Part shown: positions 25,616-35,503 of the stretch, one piece after another
Position numbering within the stretch: the first letter of the stretch is position 1
Layout: each line of letters begins with the position of its first letter
Virus record (IMG/VR): IMGVR_UViG_3300032116_000316
Coordinates: 1-49,473 of that record
Reading direction: 5' to 3' (one strand)
Length of the DNA stretch: 49,473 nt
From: a virus
The notes under the pieces: generated by a model
What the model was told of the DNA's origin: nothing
Seen by the model: only the letters and a program-made list of their open reading frames with translations
The model's database searches: none
Made by a program: the position numbers and the translations under genes

Positions 25616-25637
25616 AAAAACCCCCTTTCGGGGGTTT
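25616..25637 (-). terminator. Intrinsic terminator after the 421-residue structural gene
   Basis: On the minus strand AAACCCCC, a GAAA loop and GGGGGTTTTT form a G/C-rich stem (arms 25621-25625 and 25630-25634, extended by A-T pairs) followed by a T run. It lies 23 bases after the stop at 25660, in the right orientation to end transcription from the right. It is the only strong GC hairpin I noticed in this A/T-rich window. Confidence 0.88.
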
Positions 25638-25659
25638 CTATATTAAAGTTTAAGTTTTA

Positions 25660-26925
25660 TTAGAATGAAAGTTTAACTTTTATTAATACTTCTTTATCAA
25701 ATGATTTTACAATTGGTTGAGAAGTTTTTGCTACTGCAATTAATTCATTTGCATCATTATACAATCCGATTGTTGTAATATAAGTTTGCGGGTCAGTTTC
25801 AAATGTAGATTCAATAAAGAAACCATCTGCATCAATATATGTTGGATTATTTGAATAGTTAAATTCTCTATTAGTAGCTCTTACAAAGAAATGTTGAGTA
25901 GAGATATTTTCGGTTCTACGTGCTTCAAAATCACCACCTGCTTCTATTGCTTTGTGTAATCTAAATTGATTAAATTGCTCTCTATCTTGGTTGATTGAAC
26001 CACTTAAACTTCCACTTAGTAAATAAGAACCATCTTTTGTATAAACTCTGAATGCATCAATTGAACCAACAACTGAACCTATTGCTTTTGCGTTCAATAC
26101 TATAATACCTCTATCAGGATAGAATAAACCATATCCTTCTCCTGTTGCTGGTTTTCCTACTGCTAAATCTGTTGCTGTATCTGCTGTGTTTTTGATTGTA
26201 GCTTCACTTTCAGTTCCTAAGTTTAGAGAACCAGAAACAACTTTGAATGTTCTACCACTCAATCCTAAATCATCACCAAACTTTTTACCACTATTATCAA
26301 TAAAAGTAAATTTACCATTTGAACCCTGTAATTTAAGAGACCAGTTACCGGCATCCATTTTTTCTCTAAATCTACCTCTTGCTACGTTAATAACATAGAT
26401 TCCGTTAGCATCGGTTGAAATACCAGAAGAATTTTCAAATGAAAACTTTGTATCGGTTGGGTCTAATAACATTGAACGATATTGAGCGTATGTTGCTTTT
26501 GTTGCTAACAATGCATTATCATTATCTGCTAAATTCATAGAACCGCTACCATTAACATGCCCATATGCAATAGCATATTGAATTTCTGCTGTATCGGCGT
26601 ATGCTATCGGGTTATAATCGTAAATGTTTGTATAATAATATCCACTTGTTCCTAATGTTTGTGAGGAAGCAGTGTAGAATTGATTAAGTGAACCAGAATC
26701 ACCAGTCCACAAACCAGTTGTTACAACTTCTACTTTAGCGTTTACTTTATCAAAGTCACCAAATCTTTTGTACACACCAGTTGTAAAACCGGCATTAGTT
26801 GCGATTTGCTGACCAGCTGGTAGCACACTATTAAGAAGTGTTACTAATTGGTTTGAATCAATTGTACCCGTATTAGCTAAATCCCTAATTTGGGCGGTTA
26901 TGTTTGGATCTGTAATTAATGCCAT
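25660..26925 (-). CDS. Virion structural protein (larger paralogue)
   Basis: A 421-residue protein with many Ser, Thr and Gly residues and no enzyme motifs. Its C-terminal ~170 residues are homologous to the 313-residue protein downstream (see that entry). The N-terminal half starts MALITDPNITAQIRDLANTG and contains SGSLSGS-type turns typical of beta-rich virion proteins. It is followed by a strong terminator, consistent with high expression as the last gene of the structural operon. It might be a major component such as tail sheath or tube, but I cannot assign it. Confidence 0.75.
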   Translation of the reverse strand: MALITDPNITAQIRDLANTGTIDSNQLVTLLNSVLPAGQQIATNAGFTTGVYKRFGDFDKVNAKVEVVTTGLWTGDSGSLNQFYTASSQTLGTSGYYYTNIYDYNPIAYADTAEIQYAIAYGHVNGSGSMNLADNDNALLATKATYAQYRSMLLDPTDTKFSFENSSGISTDANGIYVINVARGRFREKMDAGNWSLKLQGSNGKFTFIDNSGKKFGDDLGLSGRTFKVVSGSLNLGTESEATIKNTADTATDLAVGKPATGEGYGLFYPDRGIIVLNAKAIGSVVGSIDAFRVYTKDGSYLLSGSLSGSINQDREQFNQFRLHKAIEAGGDFEARRTENISTQHFFVRATNREFNYSNNPTYIDADGFFIESTFETDPQTYITTIGLYNDANELIAVAKTSQPIVKSFDKEVLIKVKLSF

Positions 26926-26939
26926 TTTATATATCTATT

Positions 26940-27566
26940 TTATGCTTTATAAGTTACTGTTACAGGGATTGTTTGAGAACCTCCAGTTTCATTTCCATAA
27001 ACAGTAATAGTTGTTGCAATATCAATTGTTAAGTTTGGATTAGGAGTAAAGTTAAATCTCTTACCACTTACAACTTGTGCAGTTGTTGTAATTTCTTCTC
27101 CTAAGAATACAGGCACAGTTCCGTTTCCAGCTGTTGCTCCTTCTGTTGCAACAATTGTTCCTGCTCTTTGGTCTGCTAATACTACAGTGTAACCAGCACT
27201 TGAGTTACCAGTTGGTGTAGTTGTTGGTGTTAATGGAACAACACCTTCGTTTTGATTTACAGCTATTTGAGGATATCCCAATCTTACGGTTGGAATTTGT
27301 GTAGTTCCTTTTGGAAGAGTCACCAATTTATATCTCAATACTTGAGTTTCATCAGGTGATGCTTCAGTTACAGGAATAGCTCTAATTGCTGAATCGTAAT
27401 AAGCTGAACCCTTTGGGTGAGCTGGTTCGTAAAGTGTATAATCAATTTCGTCATCTCCCAAAGCGAATTTGGTGATGTTAAGAGATTGACCGGATGCTAG
27501 TTTTTGTCTACCTTTTTTGGTAAGGATTGCATCTACGGTAATTTCGGTATTATCTAAATATGCCAT
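26940..27566 (-). CDS. Virion structural protein with conserved VDAILTKKGR opening
   Basis: A 208-residue protein beginning MAYLDNTEITVDAILTKKGR and continuing with TKFALGDDEIDYTLY. I recognise this opening from structural proteins of many uncultured marine phages. The C-terminal part is a beta-rich domain with TTP, GTV and TVT repeats. It lies between the 1754-residue baseplate-associated protein and the 421-residue structural protein. Function is unknown beyond the virion. Confidence 0.75.
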   Translation of the reverse strand: MAYLDNTEITVDAILTKKGRQKLASGQSLNITKFALGDDEIDYTLYEPAHPKGSAYYDSAIRAIPVTEASPDETQVLRYKLVTLPKGTTQIPTVRLGYPQIAVNQNEGVVPLTPTTTPTGNSSAGYTVVLADQRAGTIVATEGATAGNGTVPVFLGEEITTTAQVVSGKRFNFTPNPNLTIDIATTITVYGNETGGSQTIPVTVTYKA

Positions 27567-27597
27567 TTGATATTGTTTTTTAATGCTTTATTTCTAA

Positions 27598-27606
27598 AAT
27601 AAATAT
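27598..27606 (-). promoter_or_regulatory. Promoter-like motif, variant ATATTTATT
   Basis: Eight of nine bases match, 31 bases before the ATG at 27566, in a 61-base gap. The block GGTTATATTTAT is shared with the gap at 24.63 kb. Confidence 0.35.
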
Positions 27607-27627
27607 AACCATTTAGTATTTTCAATC

Positions 27628-30600
27628 TTAATCAACTTCAAGTATTGGTTCACCACTACCTCTACCAGTCTTAGCCACTCTAAGAATGTTAGGATTTGTT
27701 GTAAATGTTTCTACTGGAGATAATCCGTCCGGCGTTGTTGCTGCTGTTTGCTGCGAACCTTTCCAAAATGAACGTATCATACCTTCTGCCAAATTATTTT
27801 TAAATTTATAGTGAGATGGTAAGTAACCATTTACTGATTGTACCTCAACTACATCATTTCCTATTTGAACACTTCCACTAAAAGGTAAAGTTGACACTCT
27901 ATATTTGTATTTTGTAACAGGTTGTTTTTTATATTTTACTTGGTCTCCCGGTTGGTATCCAGAAACAGGATATCCAGATATTTGCTCATTAACAAATTCT
28001 GTATATTGCTCTTTTACTAAGAATATAGATTTTCTACTTCCCGTAAGTTGACAATTTCCAAACACTCCTTCCCAATTTCTTACAATACCATTACCTTTCT
28101 TTGCATACAAACCAAATCCCGCATTTGCTAAAGAATCTTTTTCCATTCCAATTTGTGTAGAAGTAAATACATCCACACTTCCCAACAATGTTTCACCCAA
28201 TGGGAATGTAATATTAATTGAGCCTGTATTTGGATATGTAGGATATGCAGTTTCAATTAAATTATCAAAACTATAATTTATTTTAGAATCATAGGTTGGA
28301 TTTGTACTTTCTAAGATTACTATATTATTTGCATCAACCGATGTATCATAATTTGGTAAATCAACTAAAAATGATGTTACTTCTTCATTATTAATAAAAG
28401 CATTCTTTACTGAATATTCTAATTCAATTTGATTATCATCTGCTGTATTTATTTTTGTTTCGTAGTCATTTCTTAAAGATTCCGGTTTACTCCATTTAGT
28501 TTTACTTCTTTCCAAATAGTGAGGTTCAATTAATAAACCTTTAGATATTTTTGCTCTAGCTGGTGCTAAATCAGCAAGAACTTCAAATAAAGATTTATCA
28601 ATGTATTTTATTAATCTAATATATTCGTAAATGTCTCTGTTTTCAAGTCTTTCAAAATAGTAACTTCTTAAATCATCTAAAGTTTTATATCTATCTCTAT
28701 AATCATCCGATGGGTCACCTATATAGTTATCAATATTAAAATCACCAAACGCTTTTAATATATCCATATTCAACTCCTTAATTGGAGAGAAAAATAATCC
28801 TAAACGAGATGAATCAATAGGGGCTTGGTCAAAAGATTTTTTAGTTGCTCTTGTTTTATAAGAAAGGTCAGTTACTAATGATGCGGATTCAAAACGAATT
28901 TTATTTGAATATGTAAATCCTAAAGATGGAACTGTTGCTGTTACAGTTCTATCGTATGGTGTATATTGATATGGATATGTTGATGCAGAATACATCATAC
29001 TTGCTGATGCGAACTTAACATCATAGCTTGTATTTATAGATACGTTTTTAATACCAATATCAGATGTTCTATCTTTTGGATATTCAAAATCTAAACGGAA
29101 TACTAAATCAGCGGTCGATGCTGTATATGAGTTTCCATTTATTGCGTCTGGAAATAATGTATGGTTTTCAAATTTACTTCTTAACAATGGTGTTTTCCAT
29201 AAACGGAATTCATCCACATTACCTTCATAGTTATTTCCACCAATTTGTAAGAATGAACCAGTTTCCCATTCGGTATCATCTGTTTGTAAAGACATACTAA
29301 CAAATGTTGTAATTCTTGTACCATTTGTAGTTGCATATAATACTTCAAACCACGAAGAGGAATCTGGATTATTATGTCTATTAATTAAAACATTTGAATA
29401 GTATTCAGTTGAAACAGGAAAATGTAAACTTCCAGTTTTATAATCAGGTCCATATGCATAAGGTTCATCATTTATATATTCAATATAAACAGTTGAAACA
29501 AATGGAGAACCACTTACAAATGGTTCATCAAAGTATGTACTTGTTGATTTATCACCACCAAAGTTTAATTCTAATTTAGCAAATGAACCGGTAGTTTTTA
29601 CTAAATCCAAACTCCACTCACTACCTGATATTAGAGTGTATATTGGATTTGGTGTATATGTTGGTTTAATTCTAAATTCAACTGCATTTGGGTAATCTCC
29701 AAAGCCAGTAATAGTTTTCCAAGGTATTTTTACATTTGCATCATCTTTTAAATAAATTGCTGCTGTTCTATCATCAAATGTAAATTGAGATGATGCACCT
29801 TTAGTTGGGTCTTGCGGTCCACCAAATTCCATAATCGTTAACATGGATTGTGGTACACCATAACAAGCCATTACAGCTTTCATTGCTCTTGCTGTACCTT
29901 TATGTTTTAACAAATATGGTAAGTTATTTAAAATTCTTCTCCACACTTCGTTATTGGCATCCTCTAAACTTCTTCCATATTTATAACCACCTTCTTTTGA
30001 TGTTCCTAAAACATATTCCCACAAAAATTGAGAATCAAATGCTCTTTTACCTTTCCAACCCAACGAATCCAACATTTGATATACCATAGCATTTGATATA
30101 CCAACATCTTGCTTATGTTCTAAATTTTTATTTGCTTTTAATGCGTTTATATAACACCACAATATATCAAAGTGTTGACCAACCATATCTAAGAATAACA
30201 AAAATTCTGCATTTTGATAGTCTTCGATAATATGTTCAGGCATATTGTTTTTCATAGAGTGTGGATTATCCACATCATAAATTGCTCCAGAGTTTGAAGC
30301 AAAATCTAGCCAACTTTGAGCTTGAGAAGTTTGCCATCCTCTAACAACTCTAAAAACAACTCCGTTTGGTGCTATATAATTTTCTTTTGGAAATGCTAAA
30401 TAATGCTCTGTTTTGTATAGCCATTTTTCAAATCCATCGAAACTTTTTATTAAATTATTAATTTTATTAGCTAAGGATTCCAGTTCTTCAGTTTGTGATA
30501 ATCCTTGCTGTAAATAAACTTCCCAATTTAATGAATATAATGCATCTTCAGTTTGTATTTCTTCATTACCATCTATTTCGGGAGTACCAGCGCCACCAAC

Positions 30601-32892
30601 ATCTTCAGTCAATAATGCAGCTTGCAAATATTCATAAGGTGGTGTAAAAGTTTCTGCATAAAGAGTTTTATATTTTATTGTTAAATTTTCTAAAACTTTT
30701 AATTTATAAAAGAAATTATTAACTCTTTCTTCAGCCGAACCAAAGTGTACATAGTTATCCCACACATAATCAGAACCACTTACATATTGAATGTTTAATT
30801 TTTCTGTATCAATTGTGTTTTGTTCTGCGAATTTATTAATTAATTCTGCGGATGTATTAGAACCGCTTGCTATTAATTCATCAAAAACTTTAAATCCAAT
30901 CCCATTATCAGGCTCTAATGAAAAATTAGGTCCTTTTAATGGTGGGCAATAAGAAGTATCAACGCCACTTATTGTGATTGTTTCTACAATAGGATTTGCT
31001 TGTAATTTTGAAATCCAAACTTGTTGGTTTGGTTGTACCGAGGTTGGTAATGGTTCGTATAGTTTTAAAATTAAAGAACCTTTATGTCCTGTCCAAGTAG
31101 TAATTACTTTATTATCACCTCCACCTAAATGTAATAAGTGAGTTAAATATTTAGATGTATCTATGTTAAATACACTATCATTAAATTGATTAATAAATCC
31201 TTCAATAATTCTATTGATAGCTAAATCTCTAGGTATTGTTAAATCACCTTTATCAAACTTAATAGTAATTATTTCTTCTTTTCCAGTTACTACTTCGTTT
31301 CCTTCTTCATTATAAGGTACTAATTTTAAAACAACAGATATTTTATCTACATCATCAAAATTTGATGAACCATCTAGTAATAAAAGTTGTTCAAAATTTA
31401 AATCAATTTTTCCACTAGGTGCAGCTTTTATAAATTTATCAGTTCCTACTTTATAAATTCTTACATAATCAGTATTTACCGAATCGTATGATATTGAAAA
31501 ATCAACATTTGTACCTACATAATCAGGTCCAAATAATTCAGATGGATATGTTATATTTCTTATATCAGGAACACCAACATAAAATTCATCAACAACATTA
31601 ATTGTTAATTCTAAAAACTCACCATCTCCTCTTGTATTAGATGGTAAAAGTAAAACCTTATATGCTCCTAATCTAGTAAAATTGTTAGATGGTATAGAAA
31701 TTATAAATTCATTTGTTTGTGGTACATTGAACTCTATTTCTTTTTCATTTATATAAACTTTTAAATTAGAAACAGTTGTAAGTTTTCTTAATCCAATTGG
31801 TATATCTGAATTAGAATTTATATTATACTCTCTGCTTGTTTCCGAATTAATAAATTCTAATTTTGCAAAATCATCTAATTGTACAACAGGCACTTCTTCT
31901 ACAACTAAATTTATAATATCTCCAGCTGCAGGTGAATACGTTAAACTTAAACTTTCTGTTGGTAATGCAGTTTTATCTTCATTAAAATTATTAATTGTAG
32001 AAATGTATTGTAAAGAAGAAATCCTATATGTTCTATTTGTTGCCTTTAAAATATATGTTGTATTAGTATCTAATGATAATTCATTTGTACCAACTGATAA
32101 ATTTAATGGCGTTCTTCTAATTGATATCCCAGATGGTGCTATTTCAGCAGAACCATCTATACCTTTTAAATTTATTTTAACATTTACAAAATTATCCACC
32201 GGCGGAGTATCAATTGGTGGTGTATCTTTTGGTATTTCTTTTGTTACTTTTGTAAATTCTAATATTTTTAATAACGAATCTATATTATATGGATATTCTT
32301 CAATAGTATTTTCATCACTATAATATAAAATCTTAACTGTCCATAATGGTGTATTAGAGTATGCAATATTTGAGTTTGATATATCAATAATTCCTCTATT
32401 TGCATATCCAAATAAACTATCAAACGGATTTATATTTAAATTTAAATTAAAATTTGGATTTTCAACAACTGTAATTACAAATTTTTCTTTTGATGTATAA
32501 CCTAATTTTTCTAATGTAACTTCAATAGGGTTTACTAAAATTTCACTTATTTTTTTAGAAAATGTATGTGGCGTTGTTTGAAATGTATTTTCTTTATTAA
32601 AAAATACAGAAGCTCCTTCAATATTAGATGAAACTCTAAATCTATAAAAAATATCAGATGTTGCCGTACCACTTTGCTCTGTAATTGGAAGGTATCCTAA
32701 ATTAGTTGATTCTCCTTTTGGTGATGTGATAACAGTATCGGTTGTATATGGTACAGCTACTCCGGTAAAATTATAGTTATCTCCACCCACCACACTTGGG
32801 CCGGCAAATCCAGATCCGCCACCAAAAGAAACACCGTTTCTAAATGGTACTGCATCATCTAAGAGATAACTATTGAATTCCTTTTCTATCAT
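27628..32892 (-). CDS. Large baseplate-associated structural protein with lectin-like (LamG) domain
   Basis: A 1754-residue virion protein. The first ~600 residues are beta domains with a Pro/Thr linker (TPPIDTPPVD near 228). Residues about 870-1085 contain a helical region with LNNLPYLLKHKGTARAMKA followed by CYGVPQSML and EFGGP, a signature I associate with tail-protein-I-like baseplate proteins of marine phages. Residues about 1110-1300 look like a concanavalin/LamG fold, with VDEFRLWKTPL near its end. A second helical region (about 1400-1500) contains YEYIRLIKYIDKSLFEVLADLAPARAK. It sits among baseplate genes, so a wedge-to-fibre connector with a carbohydrate-binding module is plausible. 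Confidence 0.8.
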   Translation of the reverse strand: MIEKEFNSYLLDDAVPFRNGVSFGGGSGFAGPSVVGGDNYNFTGVAVPYTTDTVITSPKGESTNLGYLPITEQSGTATSDIFYRFRVSSNIEGASVFFNKENTFQTTPHTFSKKISEILVNPIEVTLEKLGYTSKEKFVITVVENPNFNLNLNINPFDSLFGYANRGIIDISNSNIAYSNTPLWTVKILYYSDENTIEEYPYNIDSLLKILEFTKVTKEIPKDTPPIDTPPVDNFVNVKINLKGIDGSAEIAPSGISIRRTPLNLSVGTNELSLDTNTTYILKATNRTYRISSLQYISTINNFNEDKTALPTESLSLTYSPAAGDIINLVVEEVPVVQLDDFAKLEFINSETSREYNINSNSDIPIGLRKLTTVSNLKVYINEKEIEFNVPQTNEFIISIPSNNFTRLGAYKVLLLPSNTRGDGEFLELTINVVDEFYVGVPDIRNITYPSELFGPDYVGTNVDFSISYDSVNTDYVRIYKVGTDKFIKAAPSGKIDLNFEQLLLLDGSSNFDDVDKISVVLKLVPYNEEGNEVVTGKEEIITIKFDKGDLTIPRDLAINRIIEGFINQFNDSVFNIDTSKYLTHLLHLGGGDNKVITTWTGHKGSLILKLYEPLPTSVQPNQQVWISKLQANPIVETITISGVDTSYCPPLKGPNFSLEPDNGIGFKVFDELIASGSNTSAELINKFAEQNTIDTEKLNIQYVSGSDYVWDNYVHFGSAEERVNNFFYKLKVLENLTIKYKTLYAETFTPPYEYLQAALLTEDVGGAGTPEIDGNEEIQTEDALYSLNWEVYLQQGLSQTEELESLANKINNLIKSFDGFEKWLYKTEHYLAFPKENYIAPNGVVFRVVRGWQTSQAQSWLDFASNSGAIYDVDNPHSMKNNMPEHIIEDYQNAEFLLFLDMVGQHFDILWCYINALKANKNLEHKQDVGISNAMVYQMLDSLGWKGKRAFDSQFLWEYVLGTSKEGGYKYGRSLEDANNEVWRRILNNLPYLLKHKGTARAMKAVMACYGVPQSMLTIMEFGGPQDPTKGASSQFTFDDRTAAIYLKDDANVKIPWKTITGFGDYPNAVEFRIKPTYTPNPIYTLISGSEWSLDLVKTTGSFAKLELNFGGDKSTSTYFDEPFVSGSPFVSTVYIEYINDEPYAYGPDYKTGSLHFPVSTEYYSNVLINRHNNPDSSSWFEVLYATTNGTRITTFVSMSLQTDDTEWETGSFLQIGGNNYEGNVDEFRLWKTPLLRSKFENHTLFPDAINGNSYTASTADLVFRLDFEYPKDRTSDIGIKNVSINTSYDVKFASASMMYSASTYPYQYTPYDRTVTATVPSLGFTYSNKIRFESASLVTDLSYKTRATKKSFDQAPIDSSRLGLFFSPIKELNMDILKAFGDFNIDNYIGDPSDDYRDRYKTLDDLRSYYFERLENRDIYEYIRLIKYIDKSLFEVLADLAPARAKISKGLLIEPHYLERSKTKWSKPESLRNDYETKINTADDNQIELEYSVKNAFINNEEVTSFLVDLPNYDTSVDANNIVILESTNPTYDSKINYSFDNLIETAYPTYPNTGSINITFPLGETLLGSVDVFTSTQIGMEKDSLANAGFGLYAKKGNGIVRNWEGVFGNCQLTGSRKSIFLVKEQYTEFVNEQISGYPVSGYQPGDQVKYKKQPVTKYKYRVSTLPFSGSVQIGNDVVEVQSVNGYLPSHYKFKNNLAEGMIRSFWKGSQQTAATTPDGLSPVETFTTNPNILRVAKTGRGSGEPILEVD

Positions 32893-32901
32893 TATAATTT
32901 T

Positions 32902-34476
32902 TTATAAATCATTTGTTGTTCTTATTTCTTCAATAACTACTTCACCAGAAGGATTTTCATATTCTACTGTTCTTGTTTTTACCGAAGAACCCCCACTCAT
33001 ATATTTTACAGGTTCTTCATCACCACCCATTGCTCTTTTTGGATTTGTTGTAATAACAATTGGAGTATCACTTGATGGTTTTGGAACTTCAACCACCGGC
33101 AATGGTATCTCAACAGCAGGAACTGGTGTTTCTAATTGTGGAGTTAAAATTATTGGTGGTGGTGAGTCTGTCTCAATTAATATTGGTATTTCTTTTTTTG
33201 CAACATAAATTGGTTCTTCCTCCCTAGCCGGCGGAAAATATACTTGTATATCTCCTGCAGGAGTTGATATTATCGGTGGTGGTGAATCTTCTTCAATTAT
33301 TATTGGTATTTGTTTTTTAGGAACAGGTACCTCTATAACAACTGGGTCAGGCTCATAATATGGTGGTGATTCAATAGGAGTTTCGATTGGAATATCAATC
33401 ACTGGTGGTGGGTCATCCACTTCTACCGGATTGGGTAATTCCTTTTTAAGCTTTCTTTTGAACTCTAATAATTTATCAGAAATTTCTGGCTTTTCTATCT
33501 TAACAATTTTTTTCTCAGGCATTGAAGTATCTACTTTTGTACTTGCAGTATATCTCTTTAGTACATTAGTTACGTCATCCATACTAGCATCTGTTTGCGA
33601 TTTGAATGTTGCTGTTTTCTTAACCTCTAATCTAGTAAGATAAAAATCAGTTGCGTTTGCTAATAATTGTTTACAAATTTCTTTTACTTCATTTTTAGAT
33701 AAATCAAGTTTTGGTTTTGCTTTAGATGGTTTTCCATAATTTAAACTACCAACAATTGAATTTCTATTAGTAAAAGCATAGGTTGCAGATTCTATAAATT
33801 TTTTATATATATCGTTTACTAATACATCAAAATTTTTTATTTTATATTCAGATTTTAATTTTTCAAGCCAAGCGTCACTATATTTTGATTTAATAAATTC
33901 TTGAATTTTAGATGGGGTAATTTGTTCTATAAAAATAAATGCAGCATTAATTACATCATCTCTAAAATGTTGATTTGCCACAAACATATTATATCTTTTC
34001 TCTAACTCTGGGTTACTATAAGATGCGTTTCTTATTGGAAAAAGTCTTACCTCAGTTCTTGAAGGTGAGATTTCTGAAATCCATAATTTGTTTTGGTTTT
34101 CATTACTTCCTACTCTTTTATTTATTAAAGTAATTTGTGTTTTAAAAATACCATTATCATACCCAGATTCTCTTAAAATTCTTTCCACATCTACAAAATA
34201 TTCAGATGGGAATTGGTTTTGCTGAAACAACGTACCTTCTGCTATTAAAAAATAATCTGCAATATTCTCTGTTGTCATAGGAATATACCTTACTAACTCA
34301 TCATTAATTTGTGGTAATTGATTATCGTTTATATCATATACTACAAATTCAATAGCATCACTTTCACCAAATCCAAAAAATGTCTGAAGATTTCCTTCTT
34401 CAAAAATTTTTCTATCTTTTGAATTTATACGATAGCCTTTGTTATTGATAATATCTTTAAAAGTTTTTAATGCCAT
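32902..34476 (-). CDS. Structural protein with proline-rich duplicated C-terminal arm
   Basis: A 524-residue protein. The first ~330 residues are a mixed alpha/beta domain starting MALKTFKDIINNKGYRINSK. Residues about 340-480 are very rich in Pro, Ile, Val and Glu and contain a tandem duplication: KKQIPIIIEEDSPPPIIS and KKEIPILIETDSPPPIIL about 50 residues apart. Such arms are usually extended spacers. The end (about 485-524) has GGSSVKTRTVEYENPSGEV. It lies between the 337-residue coiled-coil protein and the 1754-residue structural protein. The family is not recognised; a baseplate or tail-fibre connector is my inference from position. Confidence 0.72.
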   Translation of the reverse strand: MALKTFKDIINNKGYRINSKDRKIFEEGNLQTFFGFGESDAIEFVVYDINDNQLPQINDELVRYIPMTTENIADYFLIAEGTLFQQNQFPSEYFVDVERILRESGYDNGIFKTQITLINKRVGSNENQNKLWISEISPSRTEVRLFPIRNASYSNPELEKRYNMFVANQHFRDDVINAAFIFIEQITPSKIQEFIKSKYSDAWLEKLKSEYKIKNFDVLVNDIYKKFIESATYAFTNRNSIVGSLNYGKPSKAKPKLDLSKNEVKEICKQLLANATDFYLTRLEVKKTATFKSQTDASMDDVTNVLKRYTASTKVDTSMPEKKIVKIEKPEISDKLLEFKRKLKKELPNPVEVDDPPPVIDIPIETPIESPPYYEPDPVVIEVPVPKKQIPIIIEEDSPPPIISTPAGDIQVYFPPAREEEPIYVAKKEIPILIETDSPPPIILTPQLETPVPAVEIPLPVVEVPKPSSDTPIVITTNPKRAMGGDEEPVKYMSGGSSVKTRTVEYENPSGEVVIEEIRTTNDL

Positions 34477-34487
34477 TTTTATTTATT

Positions 34488-35501
34488 TTAACCCCATTGG
34501 TCTCCTCTTTGTTTTTGTAAAGCAACAGGAATATTAAGTGTACCAACTGCTGATTTTAAAATAAGATTGCCATTATATTCAGTATCACCAATTAATCCAA
34601 ATCCTGCGCTAGGGCTAAATCCGTCTACTTTACTATCTATTGTTTCAACTTTAAGTCCTTTATTTTCACCAGGTTGTAATGTAATAGAAGGTATTGGTTT
34701 AAATATACCCTTTATATCTCCATCTTGGGTAAACGATATAGTTACGGGTTTTTTTGTAAAATTAGAAACTCTAAGCTCAGGACCATTAATAAATCTACCC
34801 CTACCATCATCTTTAGCTCTACCTCTAAACGTTAAATCAGGATATTGTTTATCCGATATATTAACAACTTTTGCTGCGAAATCATCTGATACTTTAAATC
34901 CTTCTTGTATTTTTGCAGCTTTTCCAAATAATTCTTCTCTTAGTGCTTCAATTTGTTTTTCCAATGATTGATTAATTGCAAATAAAGATGCTCTTTGTAT
35001 TGATTCAGCTGTTGCTTTTTGTATAGAATTTTGTAACTCCACAATTGTGCTTGACACTTTTGAATTTGCTTGTTGTGTTTGATTTTCAGCAACAGCTACT
35101 ATTAATTCTTTACCATCAATTTCTACTCTTAAACTTTGACTTACTATTTCTAATTCTTTTACTTTTGCTCTTAAATCTAATATATTAGCATTTAGTTGTG
35201 TAATTATAACATCTCTATTAGCTATTTCTTGAAGTGCCGCATCATACAAACTTTTTAAAACCATTTCCGGCAAAACAGGTGGTTCTACCGGAATCAATTC
35301 TATAATCGTTGTATCAATTGATTTTAATAGTTCTGATTCTTTGTATTTTGGTTTTGTCAATACTCCAGCAACAATACCATCATCTACAACAGATCCACTA
35401 AATACATGGACACCAAAATTGTTTTTAGTTTTAATGGCTAAAGAACCACTAACTAAAATTTCACCAACTTTTTCTTCATTTCTTAGACCTGTTTTAATCA
35501 T
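34488..35501 (-). CDS. Coiled-coil structural protein with Ig-like end
   Basis: A 337-residue protein. Residues about 85-200 form a long coiled coil. Residues about 205-337 form a beta domain (RVSNFTKKPVTISFTQDG, then GFGLIGDTEYNGNLILKSA) that looks Ig-like. The N-terminal 50 residues (EILVSGSLAIKTKNNFGVHVF) are beta-rich too. It lies 2 bases downstream of the DNRLRE-type protein and is clearly in the baseplate operon. A trimeric connector or short fibre is possible. The family is not recognised. Confidence 0.72.
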   Translation of the reverse strand: MIKTGLRNEEKVGEILVSGSLAIKTKNNFGVHVFSGSVVDDGIVAGVLTKPKYKESELLKSIDTTIIELIPVEPPVLPEMVLKSLYDAALQEIANRDVIITQLNANILDLRAKVKELEIVSQSLRVEIDGKELIVAVAENQTQQANSKVSSTIVELQNSIQKATAESIQRASLFAINQSLEKQIEALREELFGKAAKIQEGFKVSDDFAAKVVNISDKQYPDLTFRGRAKDDGRGRFINGPELRVSNFTKKPVTISFTQDGDIKGIFKPIPSITLQPGENKGLKVETIDSKVDGFSPSAGFGLIGDTEYNGNLILKSAVGTLNIPVALQKQRGDQWG

Positions 35502-35503
35502 TT

